Positions 12,844 to 22,423 of a stretch of 49,960 bases of DNA are shown here, in pieces; position 1 is the stretch's first letter; every line of letters begins with the position of its first letter. Below the pieces are notes generated by a model that searched no databases, was not told where the DNA came from, and saw only the letters and a list, made by a program, of their open reading frames with translations. Source of the stretch: an uncultured Actinomycetes bacterium (GTDB taxonomy: Bacteria > Actinomycetota > Actinomycetes > S36-B12 > CAIYMF01); contig CAIXFH010000125.1 in NCBI GenBank assembly GCA_903918645.1, forward strand, positions 1-49,960. Direction: 5' to 3'. The translations under genes and the position numbers were made by a program.

Positions 12844-13623
12844 CTAGATGAACTTGCCGGAGGACAGGAAGTCGGCGAGCTGCACGCCGCCGTCGCCCCC
12901 ATCGGGGATGACCGTGCCCGCTTGACGCGGCGGGCGCTTAACGATCGAGTCGACTACCGACCATGCGGCACCGAGGCCAACCACAGCTGGCTCAATACCG
13001 AGGTCGGCCAGCGACCAGGTTTCGACCGGCTTCTTCTTGGCAGCCATGATCCCCTTGAAGGAGGGGTAGCGGGCCTCACCTGTCTGGTCGGTGACACTGA
13101 CCAGAGCGGGAAGTGATGCGGTGATGGTGGTGGATGCTTCGTCGCTGTCGCGGCGGATCGTCACCTGCCCGCCCTCAATCGCGACCGAGGCCGCGAGCGT
13201 GAGCCCCGTGATGCCAAGACGCTCCGAGAGCATCGCCGGGACGACGCTCATGGTGCCGTCGGTGGAAGCCATGCCGCAGATGACTAAGTCGGGCTCGAGT
13301 TTGCTAATAGCGGCGGCGAGCACCAGCGAGGTTGCGATGGCATCAGACCCGTGAATTGCCTCGTCGACAACGTGGACACCAGCGTCGCCACCCATCGACA
13401 GCGCCTTGCGCAGCGCCTCAGATGCCGCTTCCGGGCCCATGGTGAGGTAAGTGATCTCACCCTCGCCAGACTTCTCAACCACCTGAAGTGCCTGCTCAAC
13501 CGCGTATTCGTCCAACTCGGAGAGTCGGCCATCGACGGCGGCGCGATCAGTGGTGGTGTCGGCAGCGAACGAGCGGTCGCCGGCGGCGTCCGGAACATGC
13601 TTGACCAAGACGACGATCTTCAT
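12844..13623 (-). CDS. etfB: Electron transfer flavoprotein beta subunit
   Basis: 259 residues starting MKIVVLVKHVPDAAGD, the standard EtfB N-terminus. AMP-binding and signature segments include VDGRLSELDEYAVEQALQ, YLTMGPEAASEALRKALSMG, DLVICGMASTDG, and PALVSVTDQTGEARYPSFKG followed by IMAAKKKPVE. ATG at 13623 matches family length; the frame stays open 26 codons upstream without similarity. First gene of the etfBA pair. The 198-base gap upstream should hold the promoter, but I cannot pick out confident -35/-10 boxes. Confidence 0.96.
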   Translation of the reverse strand: MKIVVLVKHVPDAAGDRSFAADTTTDRAAVDGRLSELDEYAVEQALQVVEKSGEGEITYLTMGPEAASEALRKALSMGGDAGVHVVDEAIHGSDAIATSLVLAAAISKLEPDLVICGMASTDGTMSVVPAMLSERLGITGLTLAASVAIEGGQVTIRRDSDEASTTITASLPALVSVTDQTGEARYPSFKGIMAAKKKPVETWSLADLGIEPAVVGLGAAWSVVDSIVKRPPRQAGTVIPDGGDGGVQLADFLSSGKFI

Positions 13624-13821
13624 AAATGTGTACTCCGCTCGACCAACGCGAAGCCGTGCCGCGCGATGGGTGTCTTTGTGATCCGGGAATCGAACTCTCA
13701 CATCGTAGCCAGTGCACTAAATCGCGCCTGATCTACCTAGAGGTGAGGCTAGCGGCGCGATCGGGCCACAGCCAGATCACAACGCCCGATGAGACCGATC
13801 GCACACCTCAAGGTGCGCTAC

Positions 13822-14541
13822 CTATGAACTCGGCGCACCGAATCGGTTCGCGCCTGGCGTACCAGGCAGCAGAGTGAAGATGAAGACGACCAGGCTTCCG
13901 ATGGGCACCCAGTTCAGCAGATACCACCAGCCAGAACGGTCGGAGTCGTGGAGCCGGCGCACAGCCAGAGACAAGGTGGTGAAGAACATCACCAGCAGGA
14001 GAATGAGCCAGGCAATCACGAAGACGACCAGCAGCGGCGTTACCTGGAAATCACTGCCAGCAAAGGGATCGTCGGTGCTCGCGGCCGGATCCAACATGGC
14101 CGTCTGCATCGAAGGCGGGACGACCGCGAAGATAAACAGTAGATAGGGCACGAGCAGGACCAAGAAGGTGAATAGCGCGAACCACCAGTATTCGCCCAGG
14201 GTGGCTCGCCCACTGTAGTCAGACCATTTCGCGAAGCCACGCTTGATGGATTCGCCGAAGCCAAACTTGCGATTGGGGCTGACGGGTGGAGTCTGGGCCC
14301 ACTGAGTGGGCGGAGCCGGCGGAACAAAAGCCGGCGGAACAAGAGGAGTCGGCACAGGCGCCTGGATCGGCACGACCAGCACAGGCGGCACCTCGGCGGC
14401 CACTGGCTCAGAGGGGGCGATGTGACCGGTCCACTCCAGCCCATCCCAGTAGCGAAGCGAGGTCTGATCCCACGGATCCGGGTACCAGCCAGCAGGAGTA
14501 GCCCCCTGCGATTGTCCCTGTCCGCCATCAGATTGCGACAT
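13822..14541 (-). CDS. DUF2510-DUF805 membrane protein
   Basis: About 239 residues. The N-terminus carries the DUF2510 signature PAGWYPDPWDQTSLRYWDG with WT after it, a short motif common in actinobacterial envelope proteins. A Pro/Val-rich linker follows (PPAFVPPAPPTQ). The second half is DUF805: GRATLGEYWWFALF, then three or four transmembrane helices, then VRRLHDSDRSGWWYLL. DUF805 proteins are small inner-membrane proteins of unknown function. ATG 14541 is chosen because GGAG lies 6 bases upstream; further in-frame starts exist at 14547 and 14553. It stands alone between etfB and the crotonase gene. No function should be inferred. Confidence 0.85.
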   Translation of the reverse strand: MSQSDGGQGQSQGATPAGWYPDPWDQTSLRYWDGLEWTGHIAPSEPVAAEVPPVLVVPIQAPVPTPLVPPAFVPPAPPTQWAQTPPVSPNRKFGFGESIKRGFAKWSDYSGRATLGEYWWFALFTFLVLLVPYLLFIFAVVPPSMQTAMLDPAASTDDPFAGSDFQVTPLLVVFVIAWLILLLVMFFTTLSLAVRRLHDSDRSGWWYLLNWVPIGSLVVFIFTLLPGTPGANRFGAPSS

Positions 14542-14614
14542 CAGCATCTCCACTCGATCACGACCGTCAATGCGGTCATCGTCAACAATTCTCCATCGTC
14601 ACCGAGAGCCAAGC

Positions 14615-15388
14615 TCAGGTGAAGATGGCCTTACCTGGTCCGTTCTCAATGAACGAATCCATCCCGATCTTGCGGTCGTCAGTGGCGAACAACGCCGCGA
14701 ACTTCACGCTTTCGAGTTCGAGCCCAGCATCGAGATCGAGGTCAAGACCCTGATCGATCGATTCCTTCGCAGCGCCAAGCGCAGTCATCGACCCCCGGAC
14801 GAACTGCTGGGCCATCTCCACTGCAGTGGAGTAGACGTCCTCAGGAGGTACAACTCTATCCACGAGACCTATGCGCAAAGCTTCTTCAGCATTAACGAAA
14901 CGGCCCGAGAAGATCAAGTCCTTAGCCCGCGATGGTCCGATCAATCGGGTGAGCCGTTGAGTTCCGCCGGCACCGGGAATGATCCCGAGCAGAACCTCTG
15001 GCTGTCCGAACTTGGCATTTGCAGCAGCGACTCGAAGGTCGCAGCACAGACTCAGTTCGCAGCCGCCGCCGAGCGCGTAGCCGTTGACGGCAGCGATGGT
15101 CGGCTTGGGAATGCGTGCAACCGCCGAGAACGAGACCTGCAAAGCCACCGAGCGCTCAACCATCTGCTCGTAGTTCTGATCGGCCATCTCCAAGATGTCG
15201 GCGCCAGCGGCGAACACCTTCGGGCCGCCGTAAAGGATCACGGCTCGGACATCGGACCGCTGCGCCGCTTCGAGCGCCGCGAGCCGGATCTCTTCTTGCA
15301 CTTGGAACGACAGCGCATTCATCGGCGGGCGGTCGAGCAGGATCGTGCCAATACCGTCCTGCACCTCGAGGAGAACCAACTCACCCAT
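14615..15388 (-). CDS. Enoyl-CoA hydratase (crotonase family)
   Basis: 257 residues, the length of a stand-alone crotonase. It has the oxyanion-hole region KVFAAGADILEM and both acid/base glutamates expected for hydratase rather than isomerase activity: one in ALGGGCELSLCCDLR, one in FGQPEVLLGIIPGAGGTQRL. This fits syn addition of water to short-chain 2-enoyl-CoA, or the reverse dehydration of 3-hydroxybutyryl-CoA. The second use would connect it to the ethylmalonyl-CoA genes at 34-45 kb, which otherwise lack a crotonase in view. That link is inference; fatty-acid oxidation is equally possible. It is divergent from glgX with a 156-base gap. Confidence 0.92.
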   Translation of the reverse strand: MGELVLLEVQDGIGTILLDRPPMNALSFQVQEEIRLAALEAAQRSDVRAVILYGGPKVFAAGADILEMADQNYEQMVERSVALQVSFSAVARIPKPTIAAVNGYALGGGCELSLCCDLRVAAANAKFGQPEVLLGIIPGAGGTQRLTRLIGPSRAKDLIFSGRFVNAEEALRIGLVDRVVPPEDVYSTAVEMAQQFVRGSMTALGAAKESIDQGLDLDLDAGLELESVKFAALFATDDRKIGMDSFIENGPGKAIFT

Positions 15389-15544
15389 CGCGCCACCTCC
15401 GGCCTGCCTCGCAGTGTGCGACAGCAGTCTGAGCCTAACTGCCAGCCATCCCGGTACGACGGCAAACCCGCTCGAGCGGCAGACTTACACCCCCGGCAGG
15501 CACACTGACTATGGCTAGTTGACTAGAACGAGAGAGGGGTACCG

Positions 15545-17623
15545 ATGGCAGCCACAAGTTCGCGTGGCGCCACCTGGACCCCTGAAGGACTACTCGTGGC
15601 AGTGCACGCGCCATCGGCTGAGTTGATCGAGGTTTGCCTCTTCGTCGACGGTAACGAGACTCGGGTTCCGCTCACATCGCGGCAGAACGGTTTGCACCAA
15701 GGGTTGATCCCGAATGTCGACGTCGGCACCGAATATGGACTCCGCGCACATGGGCCGTGGCATCCCGAGAGCGGCCTGCGGTTCAACCCAGACAAACTCC
15801 TCATCGATCCCTACGCCCGCGCGATCAACGGATCAGTAACGTGGAGCGAGATCTTGCTCCCGGGCAGCAGCGATGGTCGCGAGCCAGATTCGCGGGATTC
15901 TGCCGCGTTTATGCCGCGCGGTGTCGTAGTACGCGATGACTTCGACTGGGGTCTTGATCACGCCCCCCTGACCTCTTGGTCAGACACGGTGATCTACGAG
16001 ATGCACGTCAAAGGCTTCACCGCGACGCATCCCGACATCCCGGAGGCTCAACGCGGCACCTACGCCGGCTTAGCCCACCCGGCAGCAATCGAGTACTTCA
16101 CTCGACTCGGGGTTACCGCCGTCAACCTTCTGCCCGTGCATCATGTCGCCCCCGAGGCAGCACTCGCCGCACGCGGACTTCCCAACTACTGGGGCTACAG
16201 CACGTTGGGCTTCTTTGCACCGCACGCCGAGTACTCGAGCGATCACCGGCCCGGGGCACAGATCGCCGAGTTCAAATCGATGGTGGCCGCACTACACGCT
16301 GCTGGGATTGAAGTGATCCTCGATGTCGTCTACAACCACACGTGCGAGGGCGGAATCGATGGGCCGTCACTGTCGCTTCGCGGACTCGGCGAACGCGACT
16401 TCTACAAGCTCAATCATGAAACCGGTGCCTACCTCGACATGACCGGGTGCGGTAACACACTTGATGTCGGTCGACTCGATGTCATGCGCCTCGTTCTCGA
16501 CTCGCTGCGGTACTGGGTCACTGAGATGCACGTCGATGGATTCCGCTTTGATCTGGCGTCCACCCTCGCCCGTACCCACCACGATTTCGATCCGCACTCG
16601 CCCTTCCTGGCAGCGATCCATCAAGATCCGATCCTGCGTAGCGTCAAACTGATCGCAGAGCCGTGGGACCTCGGTCCGGGCGGCTACCAGCTCGGCTCGT
16701 TCGGTGAGCCTTGGTCTGAGTGGAACGACAAGTACCGCGACGACGTGCGCGCTTTCTGGCTCGCCTACCCCGGTGCAACGGGATCGCCCGCTGACATGGG
16801 CTCGCGGCTCACGGGCTCGCAGGACGTGCTGTGGCGCCGCACGCCCACGGCGTCGATCAACTTCATCACAGCACACGACGGCTTCACACTGCACGACCTA
16901 GTTACTTACAACCACAAGCACAATGAGGCCAATCAGGAGGACAACCGCGACGGCTCAGATCACAACCGTTCGTGGAATCACGGCACCGAAGGCGAATCGG
17001 CTGACCCCGCGATCATCGCCTCGCGAGCGGCCACCGCACGCGCGCTACTTGCCACGCTGCTGCTCTCGACCGGAGTGCCCATGCTGTCCATGGGGGATGA
17101 ACGTGGGCGCAGTCAGAACGGCAATAACAACGCGTACTGCCAGGACAACGAGATCTCATGGGTCGATTGGGCGCCTGAGGCAACCGACCACGACCTGCTC
17201 GCGTGGACCAAAGCACTCATCAAGTTACGACTCGATCACACGACTCTTGGGCGCGATGTGTTCTTCGCTCCGCACGACGACACCGCACCTGCCCGAGCCG
17301 ACCTTCGGTGGCTGTGCGCCGACGGCACACCGATGACGCATTCGGACTGGCACAACCCCAACACCAACACCCTGGTCATGGTTTTCCACGGGGCTACAAC
17401 TCCCGACTACGACATAACACCGACTGCGGATGCGACCTTGGTCATCGCCCTCAACCGCGCAGCAACCCAAGTCGACCTCACGTTGCCGAACACCGCGAGC
17501 GGGCGACTCTACCGGCGCATCCTCGATACGGCGCTGAGTCGTCCCGACACCGGTTCGCTCAATGTCGGGGGCCGGCCCACACCGCTAGCACCAAGGTCAG
17601 TCACGGTCTTCCAGATCGACTAG
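15545..17623 (+). CDS. glgX: Glycogen debranching enzyme GlgX (isoamylase type)
   Basis: 692 residues. It hydrolyses alpha-1,6 branches of phosphorylase-trimmed glycogen. An N-terminal CBM48-like domain (about 1-150) is followed by a GH13 barrel with all four regions: ILDVVYNHTCEGG, GFRFDLASTLAR (nucleophile Asp), LIAEPWDLGPGGYQ (acid Glu), and FITAHDGFTLHDLVTYN (His-Asp). The GDERGRSQNGNNNAYCQDNE block is typical of GlgX/TreX. ATG 15545 is preceded by a purine-rich GAGAGGGG. It converges on glgP 48 bases later, and both act on glycogen breakdown. Confidence 0.95.
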   Translation: MAATSSRGATWTPEGLLVAVHAPSAELIEVCLFVDGNETRVPLTSRQNGLHQGLIPNVDVGTEYGLRAHGPWHPESGLRFNPDKLLIDPYARAINGSVTWSEILLPGSSDGREPDSRDSAAFMPRGVVVRDDFDWGLDHAPLTSWSDTVIYEMHVKGFTATHPDIPEAQRGTYAGLAHPAAIEYFTRLGVTAVNLLPVHHVAPEAALAARGLPNYWGYSTLGFFAPHAEYSSDHRPGAQIAEFKSMVAALHAAGIEVILDVVYNHTCEGGIDGPSLSLRGLGERDFYKLNHETGAYLDMTGCGNTLDVGRLDVMRLVLDSLRYWVTEMHVDGFRFDLASTLARTHHDFDPHSPFLAAIHQDPILRSVKLIAEPWDLGPGGYQLGSFGEPWSEWNDKYRDDVRAFWLAYPGATGSPADMGSRLTGSQDVLWRRTPTASINFITAHDGFTLHDLVTYNHKHNEANQEDNRDGSDHNRSWNHGTEGESADPAIIASRAATARALLATLLLSTGVPMLSMGDERGRSQNGNNNAYCQDNEISWVDWAPEATDHDLLAWTKALIKLRLDHTTLGRDVFFAPHDDTAPARADLRWLCADGTPMTHSDWHNPNTNTLVMVFHGATTPDYDITPTADATLVIALNRAATQVDLTLPNTASGRLYRRILDTALSRPDTGSLNVGGRPTPLAPRSVTVFQID

Positions 17624-17671
17624 CCACAAACCCACTCCGACAGCAACCATGACAACCGCTGGCGGCCAGCC

Positions 17672-20266
17672 CTACTGGTCGGTGGGCGGCCCATTGGTGA
17701 CAGGTACAGCCTGCAGGCCGAGTTCGGCACCATCGTGCAGGCCAGCGTGGGTCGGTAAGACGCGCACCGTGTAACCAAACGGCCCGGTGTCGGTGAGTTC
17801 ACGAACGATCTCGTAACGCCAACGATTGCCTTCGTACTGCTCCGCTGCGGTGAACCCAGTTGTGTCAGGCGAGACGATGCGATCGTTGTGATCGACCCGA
17901 CCACTCACCAGCTGCACGACCACATCGTCGGGGGCTAGTGAGCCGAGCGCGACGAATGCGCGCACAGTCAACTTCTGCCCGTGCTCAGGGGAATCTCCGA
18001 TTCCCGATGCCTCGATGTGCTCGACTCGGACACCCGGCCACGCCGCACGAACCCGCGCGGCGTAACCAGCAAGATCACGAGCCAAGGCGAAGTTGTCGGC
18101 CGCAACCTCGCGCGAAGAAACCGCAGCTGGGGCATACAGCAACTGCACGTAGTCACGAACCATTCGCGATGCGAGAACCTTTGGCCCCAACGTGGCCAGG
18201 GTGTGCTGCAGCATCGAGATCCAGCGCATCGGCAGGCCGGCAGAATCGTTCTCGTAGAAGCGAACCGCGACACTCTTCTCGATGAGGTCATATAGGGCCG
18301 CGGCCTCAAGATCGTCGCGACGATCCGGATCGGCAACGCCATCGGCAGTGGGTATCGCCCAGCCGTTCTCACCGTCATACCACTCGTCCCACCACCCGTC
18401 GAGAATCGACAGGTTAAGGGCGCCGTTGAGCGCCGCTTTCATCCCTGAAGTGCCGCAGGCCTCGAGCGGACGCAACGGATTGTTGAGCCACACATCGCAA
18501 CCCGGGTAGAGCAGGCGTGCCATCCCAATCCCATAGTTGGGCAAGAACACAATTCGGTGGCGCACTGACGGATCGTCCGCGAACTCGACGAGCTGCTGGA
18601 TCAGGCGCTTGCCACCATCATCAGCGGGATGGCTCTTGCCCGCGATCACCAACTGCACCGGTCGCTGCGGGTCGAGTAACAAAGCCTTGAGCCGCGCCGG
18701 ATCGCTGAGCATCAAGGTGAGCCGCTTGTAGGACGGAACGCGTCGGGCGAAGCCAATGGTTAGGACGTCGGGGTCGAGTACATCGTTGATCCAACCGAGT
18801 TCAGCATCCGATGCTCCACGCTGCACCCAGGATGCGCGCAGCCGTTGACGCACATCTGCGACCAGACGCTCACGCAACACTCGCTTGGTGGCCCAGAGTC
18901 GATCGGGCGCTATCTGACGAGCCGATTCCCAGCCCACTTGCTCCTGTGCGTTGTCGAGGCCGACGTTTTCGGCGAGCAAGTCGCGAATCTCGGTGGCTAC
19001 CCACGACGCGGCATGCACGCCATTGGTAATCGAGGCGATCGGCACCTCATCGGTGTCGAACCCAGGCCACAGCCCAGCGAACATGGTTCGGCTCACCTGG
19101 CCGTGCAGGGTGCTGACTCCGTTGGCGCGCTGACCAAGACGAAGCCCCATGACAGCCATGTTGAACATGGTCGGGTCACCTTCGGGAAAGTCTTCTGCCC
19201 CAAGGGAAAGGATGCGTTCGATCGGCACACCCGGCGCACCGTTATCGCGTCCGAAGTACTGCTCAACGAGCTCACGCGGGAAGCGGTCGATACCTGCTGG
19301 CACTGGCGTGTGAGTGGTGAACACCGTGCCCGCCCGAACCGTCTGCAGTGCCTCGTCGAACGTGAGGCCTTCCGCGCTGACGTATTCACGAATCCGCTCG
19401 ATACCAAGGAAGCCAGCATGACCTTCGTTGGTGTGGAAGACCTCTGGCTCAGGTGTGCCCGTGATGCGGCAGTAGGCGCGAAGTGCGCGAACACCGCCAA
19501 CGCCAAGGAGCAACTCCTGCTGCAGTCGGTGCTCACCACCACCGCCATAGAGGCGATCGGTGACATCACGCTCGGTGACCTCATTGGCTTCGACGTCGGA
19601 GTCGAGCATGAGCAGTGGCACTCTGCCGACCTGGGCCCGCCATACGTGAGCATGCAAGGTACGGCCGCCAGGTAGGCCAATCGCAATGAGCACTGGCGTT
19701 CCGTCGTTCTCGCGCAGCAGTGCCAGTGGCAGGCCGTCTGGGTCTAGGACCGGGTAGGTCTCCTGCTGCCAACCCTCGCGAGACAGCGACTGACGGAAAT
19801 AGCCGGAACGGTAGAACAGCGCGACCCCGATGATCGGAGCGCCAAGATCACTCGCGGCCTTGAGGTGATCGCCAGCCAGGATGCCCAAACCGCCTGAGTA
19901 CTGCGGCAAAACCTCGGTGATCCCAAATTCGGGTGAGAAGTAGGCGATGCACTTAGGTGCCTCTTCGCCCAGACCCTGATACCAATGATCGCCGTCCAGA
20001 TAGGCCGACAATCCGGACGCAATCCACCCAAGGTGCGCGAGGAAGTCTTCGTCAGCAGCAAGTTCTACCCATCGGGTCGACGAGACTTCACCCAGCAATC
20101 GGGTGGGATCGTGCCCGACTTCGTCCCATAGTCGCGGGTCAATTCGGGCGAAAAGCTCTTGTGTCTCGGGATGCCAGGACCACCGGAGATTGCTGACGAT
20201 CATCGCCAGTGGCGCTAGAGCCTCGGGAAGTACAGGACGGACAGTGAATCGTCTGATTGCTCGCAC
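17672..20266 (-). CDS. glgP: Alpha-glucan (glycogen) phosphorylase with DUF3417 N-terminus
   Basis: About 864 residues. It releases glucose-1-phosphate from alpha-1,4-glucan ends with PLP as cofactor. The DUF3417 leader (SNLRWSWHPETQELF, DPRLWDE) marks the actinobacterial/thermophile phosphorylase subfamily rather than the E. coli GlgP type. Core motifs are YFSPEFGITEVLPQYSGGLG, VFHTNEGHAGFL, TTHTPVPAGIDRF, IASITNGVH, and the PLP-lysine block GTSGMKAALNGALNLSI. I prefer GTG at 20266 (VRAIRRFTVRP); the frame is open to 20305. It is divergent from glgE across roughly 115 bases, the same arrangement as in mycobacteria. Confidence 0.94.
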   Translation of the reverse strand: MRAIRRFTVRPVLPEALAPLAMIVSNLRWSWHPETQELFARIDPRLWDEVGHDPTRLLGEVSSTRWVELAADEDFLAHLGWIASGLSAYLDGDHWYQGLGEEAPKCIAYFSPEFGITEVLPQYSGGLGILAGDHLKAASDLGAPIIGVALFYRSGYFRQSLSREGWQQETYPVLDPDGLPLALLRENDGTPVLIAIGLPGGRTLHAHVWRAQVGRVPLLMLDSDVEANEVTERDVTDRLYGGGGEHRLQQELLLGVGGVRALRAYCRITGTPEPEVFHTNEGHAGFLGIERIREYVSAEGLTFDEALQTVRAGTVFTTHTPVPAGIDRFPRELVEQYFGRDNGAPGVPIERILSLGAEDFPEGDPTMFNMAVMGLRLGQRANGVSTLHGQVSRTMFAGLWPGFDTDEVPIASITNGVHAASWVATEIRDLLAENVGLDNAQEQVGWESARQIAPDRLWATKRVLRERLVADVRQRLRASWVQRGASDAELGWINDVLDPDVLTIGFARRVPSYKRLTLMLSDPARLKALLLDPQRPVQLVIAGKSHPADDGGKRLIQQLVEFADDPSVRHRIVFLPNYGIGMARLLYPGCDVWLNNPLRPLEACGTSGMKAALNGALNLSILDGWWDEWYDGENGWAIPTADGVADPDRRDDLEAAALYDLIEKSVAVRFYENDSAGLPMRWISMLQHTLATLGPKVLASRMVRDYVQLLYAPAAVSSREVAADNFALARDLAGYAARVRAAWPGVRVEHIEASGIGDSPEHGQKLTVRAFVALGSLAPDDVVVQLVSGRVDHNDRIVSPDTTGFTAAEQYEGNRWRYEIVRELTDTGPFGYTVRVLPTHAGLHDGAELGLQAVPVTNGPPTDQ

Positions 20267-20382
20267 TTGCCCAACCCTAGAGCCTTGCACCCCGGCGCCG
20301 ACCACCTACCCGATTGTTGGCCGGGCGCCTAACGCGCTCTAGGCAGGGCACTTTGGGTTCCGCATCGCTAGCATTGAGCCCA

Positions 20383-22422
20383 ATGACCCCTCGTCAACGC
20401 CTCGCCGAGCGCGACTCACGCGAACCCGCAGAACCATCTGGTGGCGCGGACATATCGTCGACCTTTGTGGCAACCACCGGTCGGTACGCGATTGAGGACA
20501 TCTCCCCCGTCATCGGCCTTGGCCATCGAGCGGTGAAGGCTGTTGTCGGCGAGACCCTGACCATCAGTGCGAACGTCTTCCGAGAGGGCCACGACTCCGT
20601 GGCTGCCACCGCAGCAATGATCGCGCCCGACGGATCGCGCACCGAAACCCCAATGGAGCAGGTCACGGCTGATCGCTGGGAAGCCAAAATCGCGCCCTCG
20701 GCCATTGGTGCATGGGCGTTCACCGTTGAGGCGTGGGGCGATCCCCTCGGTACCTGGCGGCACCGCGCCGACGTGAAAATCCCCGCGGGCCTCGACGTCG
20801 ATCTTGAACTGCGCGAAGGCGCTGCCCTCTTCGACCGAGCACTCAAGGGGCTGCCCAGAGGCAAGGTCCGCGAACCGGTCAAGGCTGCGATCGCAGCGCT
20901 ACGCGACAACACTCGTCCTGCTGCAGCACGTCTTGCGGTCGCGGTTGCCGCCGAAGTCACCGACCTGCTGGCCCGTTACCCGCTGCGCGAGAATGTCACT
21001 GAGTCAGCCGCCTTCCCGATTCGAGTGGAACGTCAACGCGCCCTCGTCGGCAGTTGGTATGAGTTCTTCCCACGGTCCGAAGGCGCCACCCTCGATCCAC
21101 CTCGGTCCGGAACGTTCACCACAGCAGCGGCCCGACTCCCAGGCATCGCGGCCATGGGCTTTGACGTCGTGTACTTACCGCCAATTCATCCCATCGGTAC
21201 CGCGCATCGCAAGGGACGCAACAACACCCTCACTCCGGGGCCGGGCGATCCCGGTTCACCGTGGGGCATCGGCTCCAACGATGGTGGCCATGATGCTGTT
21301 CACCCCGACCTCGGCACCCTCGACGACTTCCGCATGTTCGTCCGCCGCGCCAACGCCCTCGGCATGGAGGTCGCACTCGATCTCGCGCTGCAGTGCTCAC
21401 CGGATCATCCGTGGGTGCAGTCGCACCCCGAGTGGTTCGTTCATCGAGTCGATGGCTCGATTGCCTTCGCCGAGAACCCGCCCAAGAAGTACCAAGACAT
21501 CTATCCGCTCAGTTTCGACGAGGATCCAGACGGGCTCTTCGCCGAAGTGCTGCGAGTCGTGCGGCACTGGATGGCGGCTGGGGTAGCGATCTTCCGGGTC
21601 GACAACCCGCACACAAAGCCGGTCGCTTTCTGGGAACGTCTCATTGCCACGGTCAACCACATCGATCCAGGAGTTATCTTCCTAGCCGAAGCCTTCACCA
21701 ATCCAGCAATGATGAAGTTGCTGGGCGAGACCGGTTTCCAGCAGTCGTACACCTACTTCACCTGGCGCACGGAGCGCTGGGAACTCCAGGAGTACTTCAC
21801 CGAACTTTCCGGCCCGCTCGCGGCATCTATGCGCCCCAACCTTTTCGTCAACACGCCCGACATCCTGCCTGCCTTCCTGCAGTATGGCGGGGCGCCTGCG
21901 TTCGAGATTCGTGCAACGCTTGCCGCCACGCTCGCTCCCACCTGGGGCATGTACTCGGGCTTCGAACTGTTCGAGCATGTGGCAGTCAAGCCCGGCAGCG
22001 AGGAGTACCTCGACTCAGAGAAGTACGAGTACCGACCTCGCGATTGGGCTGGCGCTGACAAATCTGGCCGCACCCTCGCGCCGTACATCACCAAACTCAA
22101 CCAGTGGCGACGCGAACACCCCGCGCTGCAGCGCCTCCGCAATCTGACCTTCCACGGCAGCAACAACGACAAGTTAATCGCCTACAGCAAACGCGAAGGC
22201 AACGACGTGATCCTCGTTGTCTGCAATCTTGATCCGCACAGCGTTCGAGAGGGCGTTCTCAACCTCGACTTGCCGGCGCTCGGCCTGCCCGAGGGCGCGA
22301 ACTTCGCGGCTCGAGATCTAGTAACCGGCCAGACCTGGACTTGGAACGAGCACCCCTACGTTCGTCTCGACCCGCATGAGCACGTGGCACATGTAATCCA
22401 TGTGCGAGTCACCGGTTACTGA
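20383..22422 (+). CDS. glgE: Alpha-1,4-glucan:maltose-1-phosphate maltosyltransferase GlgE
   Basis: About 679 residues. GlgE extends alpha-1,4-glucans with maltosyl units from maltose-1-phosphate. A beta-sandwich N-domain (GRYAIEDISPVIGLGHRAVKA) and a helical insert precede the GH13_3 barrel. Key sites are YLPPIHPIG, SNDGGHDAVHPDLG, HPEWFVHR, the nucleophile Asp in GVAIFRVDNPHTKP, the acid Glu in IFLAEAFTNPAMM, and the third carboxylate in FVNTPDILP. I take ATG 20383 (MTPRQRLAERD); the frame is open from 20314. The stop is one base before the glgB ATG. The maltose-1-phosphate supply (TreS/Pep2, or GlgM) is not in this window. Confidence 0.95.
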   Translation: MTPRQRLAERDSREPAEPSGGADISSTFVATTGRYAIEDISPVIGLGHRAVKAVVGETLTISANVFREGHDSVAATAAMIAPDGSRTETPMEQVTADRWEAKIAPSAIGAWAFTVEAWGDPLGTWRHRADVKIPAGLDVDLELREGAALFDRALKGLPRGKVREPVKAAIAALRDNTRPAAARLAVAVAAEVTDLLARYPLRENVTESAAFPIRVERQRALVGSWYEFFPRSEGATLDPPRSGTFTTAAARLPGIAAMGFDVVYLPPIHPIGTAHRKGRNNTLTPGPGDPGSPWGIGSNDGGHDAVHPDLGTLDDFRMFVRRANALGMEVALDLALQCSPDHPWVQSHPEWFVHRVDGSIAFAENPPKKYQDIYPLSFDEDPDGLFAEVLRVVRHWMAAGVAIFRVDNPHTKPVAFWERLIATVNHIDPGVIFLAEAFTNPAMMKLLGETGFQQSYTYFTWRTERWELQEYFTELSGPLAASMRPNLFVNTPDILPAFLQYGGAPAFEIRATLAATLAPTWGMYSGFELFEHVAVKPGSEEYLDSEKYEYRPRDWAGADKSGRTLAPYITKLNQWRREHPALQRLRNLTFHGSNNDKLIAYSKREGNDVILVVCNLDPHSVREGVLNLDLPALGLPEGANFAARDLVTGQTWTWNEHPYVRLDPHEHVAHVIHVRVTGY

Positions 22423-22423
22423 A

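Noticed and set aside
13668-13735. tRNA-like stretch on the minus strand (TTCGATTCCCGG with a D-arm-like AGTGCACTGG upstream)
   Set aside because: The five bases either side of the T-loop do not pair, no 7-bp acceptor stem can be built and the anticodon arm is poor. At most a decayed relic or chance match.
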